A stretch of DNA of 64,000 nt from Shewanella sp. VB17 (GTDB taxonomy: Bacteria > Pseudomonadota > Gammaproteobacteria > Enterobacterales > Shewanellaceae), in assembly GCF_013248905.1 (NCBI RefSeq), contig NZ_JABRVS010000001.1:3162001-3226000 (forward strand), given 5' to 3'. Both the position numbers and the translations under genes were made by a program. Below the pieces are notes generated by a model. It did no database searches. It saw only the letters and a program-made list of their open reading frames with translations, and had not been told where the DNA came from. The stretch's first letter is position 1; the number at the start of each line of letters is the position of its first letter. Of this stretch, positions 63,717-64,000 are shown one piece after another.

Positions 63717-64000
63717 TTAAGTCGCCGAAGACGAGGTGAGGAAATCCTGTGCAAAGCGCTGCAATATCCCACCTGCTTCGTAAATCGACACTTCTTCTGC
63801 CGTGTCTAAGCGACATTTTACCGCCACCTCTATCTGCTCGCCACTCTTGCGGGTGATGATCACAGTTAACATAGCCCCTGGGGTACGTTCACCAATAACA
63901 TCATAGACTTCAGTTCCATCAATTTGATAAGTATGACGATTTTCATTATTAGTAAACTCAAGCGGCAATACCCCCATGCCCACTAAATTAGTGCGATGAA
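63717..64000 (-). CDS. acnD: Fe/S-dependent 2-methylisocitrate dehydratase (3' part only)
   Basis: Only the last 94 residues are visible; the frame is open to the window edge (HRTNLVGMGVLPLEF is the aconitase C-terminal motif and starts before the first ATG/GTG). The following RTPGAMLTVIITRKSGEQIEVAVKCRLDTAEEV segment and the position before prpF indicate AcnD rather than AcnA/B. The Fe-S cysteines lie outside. Confidence 0.92.
   Translation of the reverse strand, partial: HRTNLVGMGVLPLEFTNNENRHTYQIDGTEVYDVIGERTPGAMLTVIITRKSGEQIEVAVKCRLDTAEEVSIYEAGGILQRFAQDFLTSSSAT

Overview
The window reads as chromosome of a marine gammaproteobacterium, most likely Shewanella or a close Alteromonadales relative. 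Supporting signs are moderate A+T content, DUF2986 and TIGR03503 family proteins, a long-form PurC, and conserved gene blocks shared with Escherichia and Vibrio (his, dnaQ-rnhA-gloB-mltD, lrp-ftsK-lolA-rarA-serS, thrS-infC-rpmI-rplT, norM/ribE, prpF-acnD). I see no prophage, insertion sequence, integron or CRISPR array. The species is an inference; no rRNA gene is present to settle it.

Layout. 1-5300: the end of a histidine operon (hisB, cut by the window edge, then hisH, hisA, hisF, hisIE) and purC. 5330-8040: an uncharacterised FAD oxidase plus GNAT-like pair and a stand-alone receiver protein. 8345-15710: a truncated nagD remnant, an M28 lipoprotein peptidase, asnB, a DUF445 membrane protein, a VOC protein, a ferredoxin-reductase fusion and a membrane-anchored glutaredoxin. 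15765-18186: an operon of two DUF1538 membrane proteins, a PII-like protein and a CBS protein, preceded by a perfect 12-bp inverted repeat. 18422-23087: small lipoprotein, DUF2986, a MATE pump, a potassium-channel-like protein, an L,D-transpeptidase and a YecM-type protein.

23161-32922 (minus strand) is a twelve-gene unit headed by an ECF sigma factor and its ChrR-type zinc anti-sigma factor. It carries YbgA, photolyase, an NTF2-like protein, an SDR, an FAD oxidoreductase, DUF1365, a CFA-synthase-family methyltransferase, DUF2878, a chalcone-isomerase-like protein and a DUF3833 lipoprotein. A TGATCC-N18-TATAAC promoter sits in front. This is the gene content expected of a singlet-oxygen/photo-oxidative response that repairs DNA and remodels membrane lipids.

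33839-45205 holds two orphan periplasmic binding proteins, a small orphan ORF, a TIGR03503 protein, dnaQ/rnhA, a LysR regulator, a methyltransferase, gloB, mltD, an AsmA-family protein and a small helical protein. 45894-58567 is housekeeping: serS, crcB, rarA, lolA, ftsK, lrp, ald, trxB, rplT, rpmI, infC and thrS. infC appears to start with AUA, and thrS has a leader hairpin that resembles a tRNA-Thr anticodon arm. 59400-60147 carries two tRNA-Val(GAC) and five tandem initiator tRNA genes with a promoter and a terminator. 60352-64000 holds norM, ribE, prpF and the 3' end of acnD, cut by the window edge.
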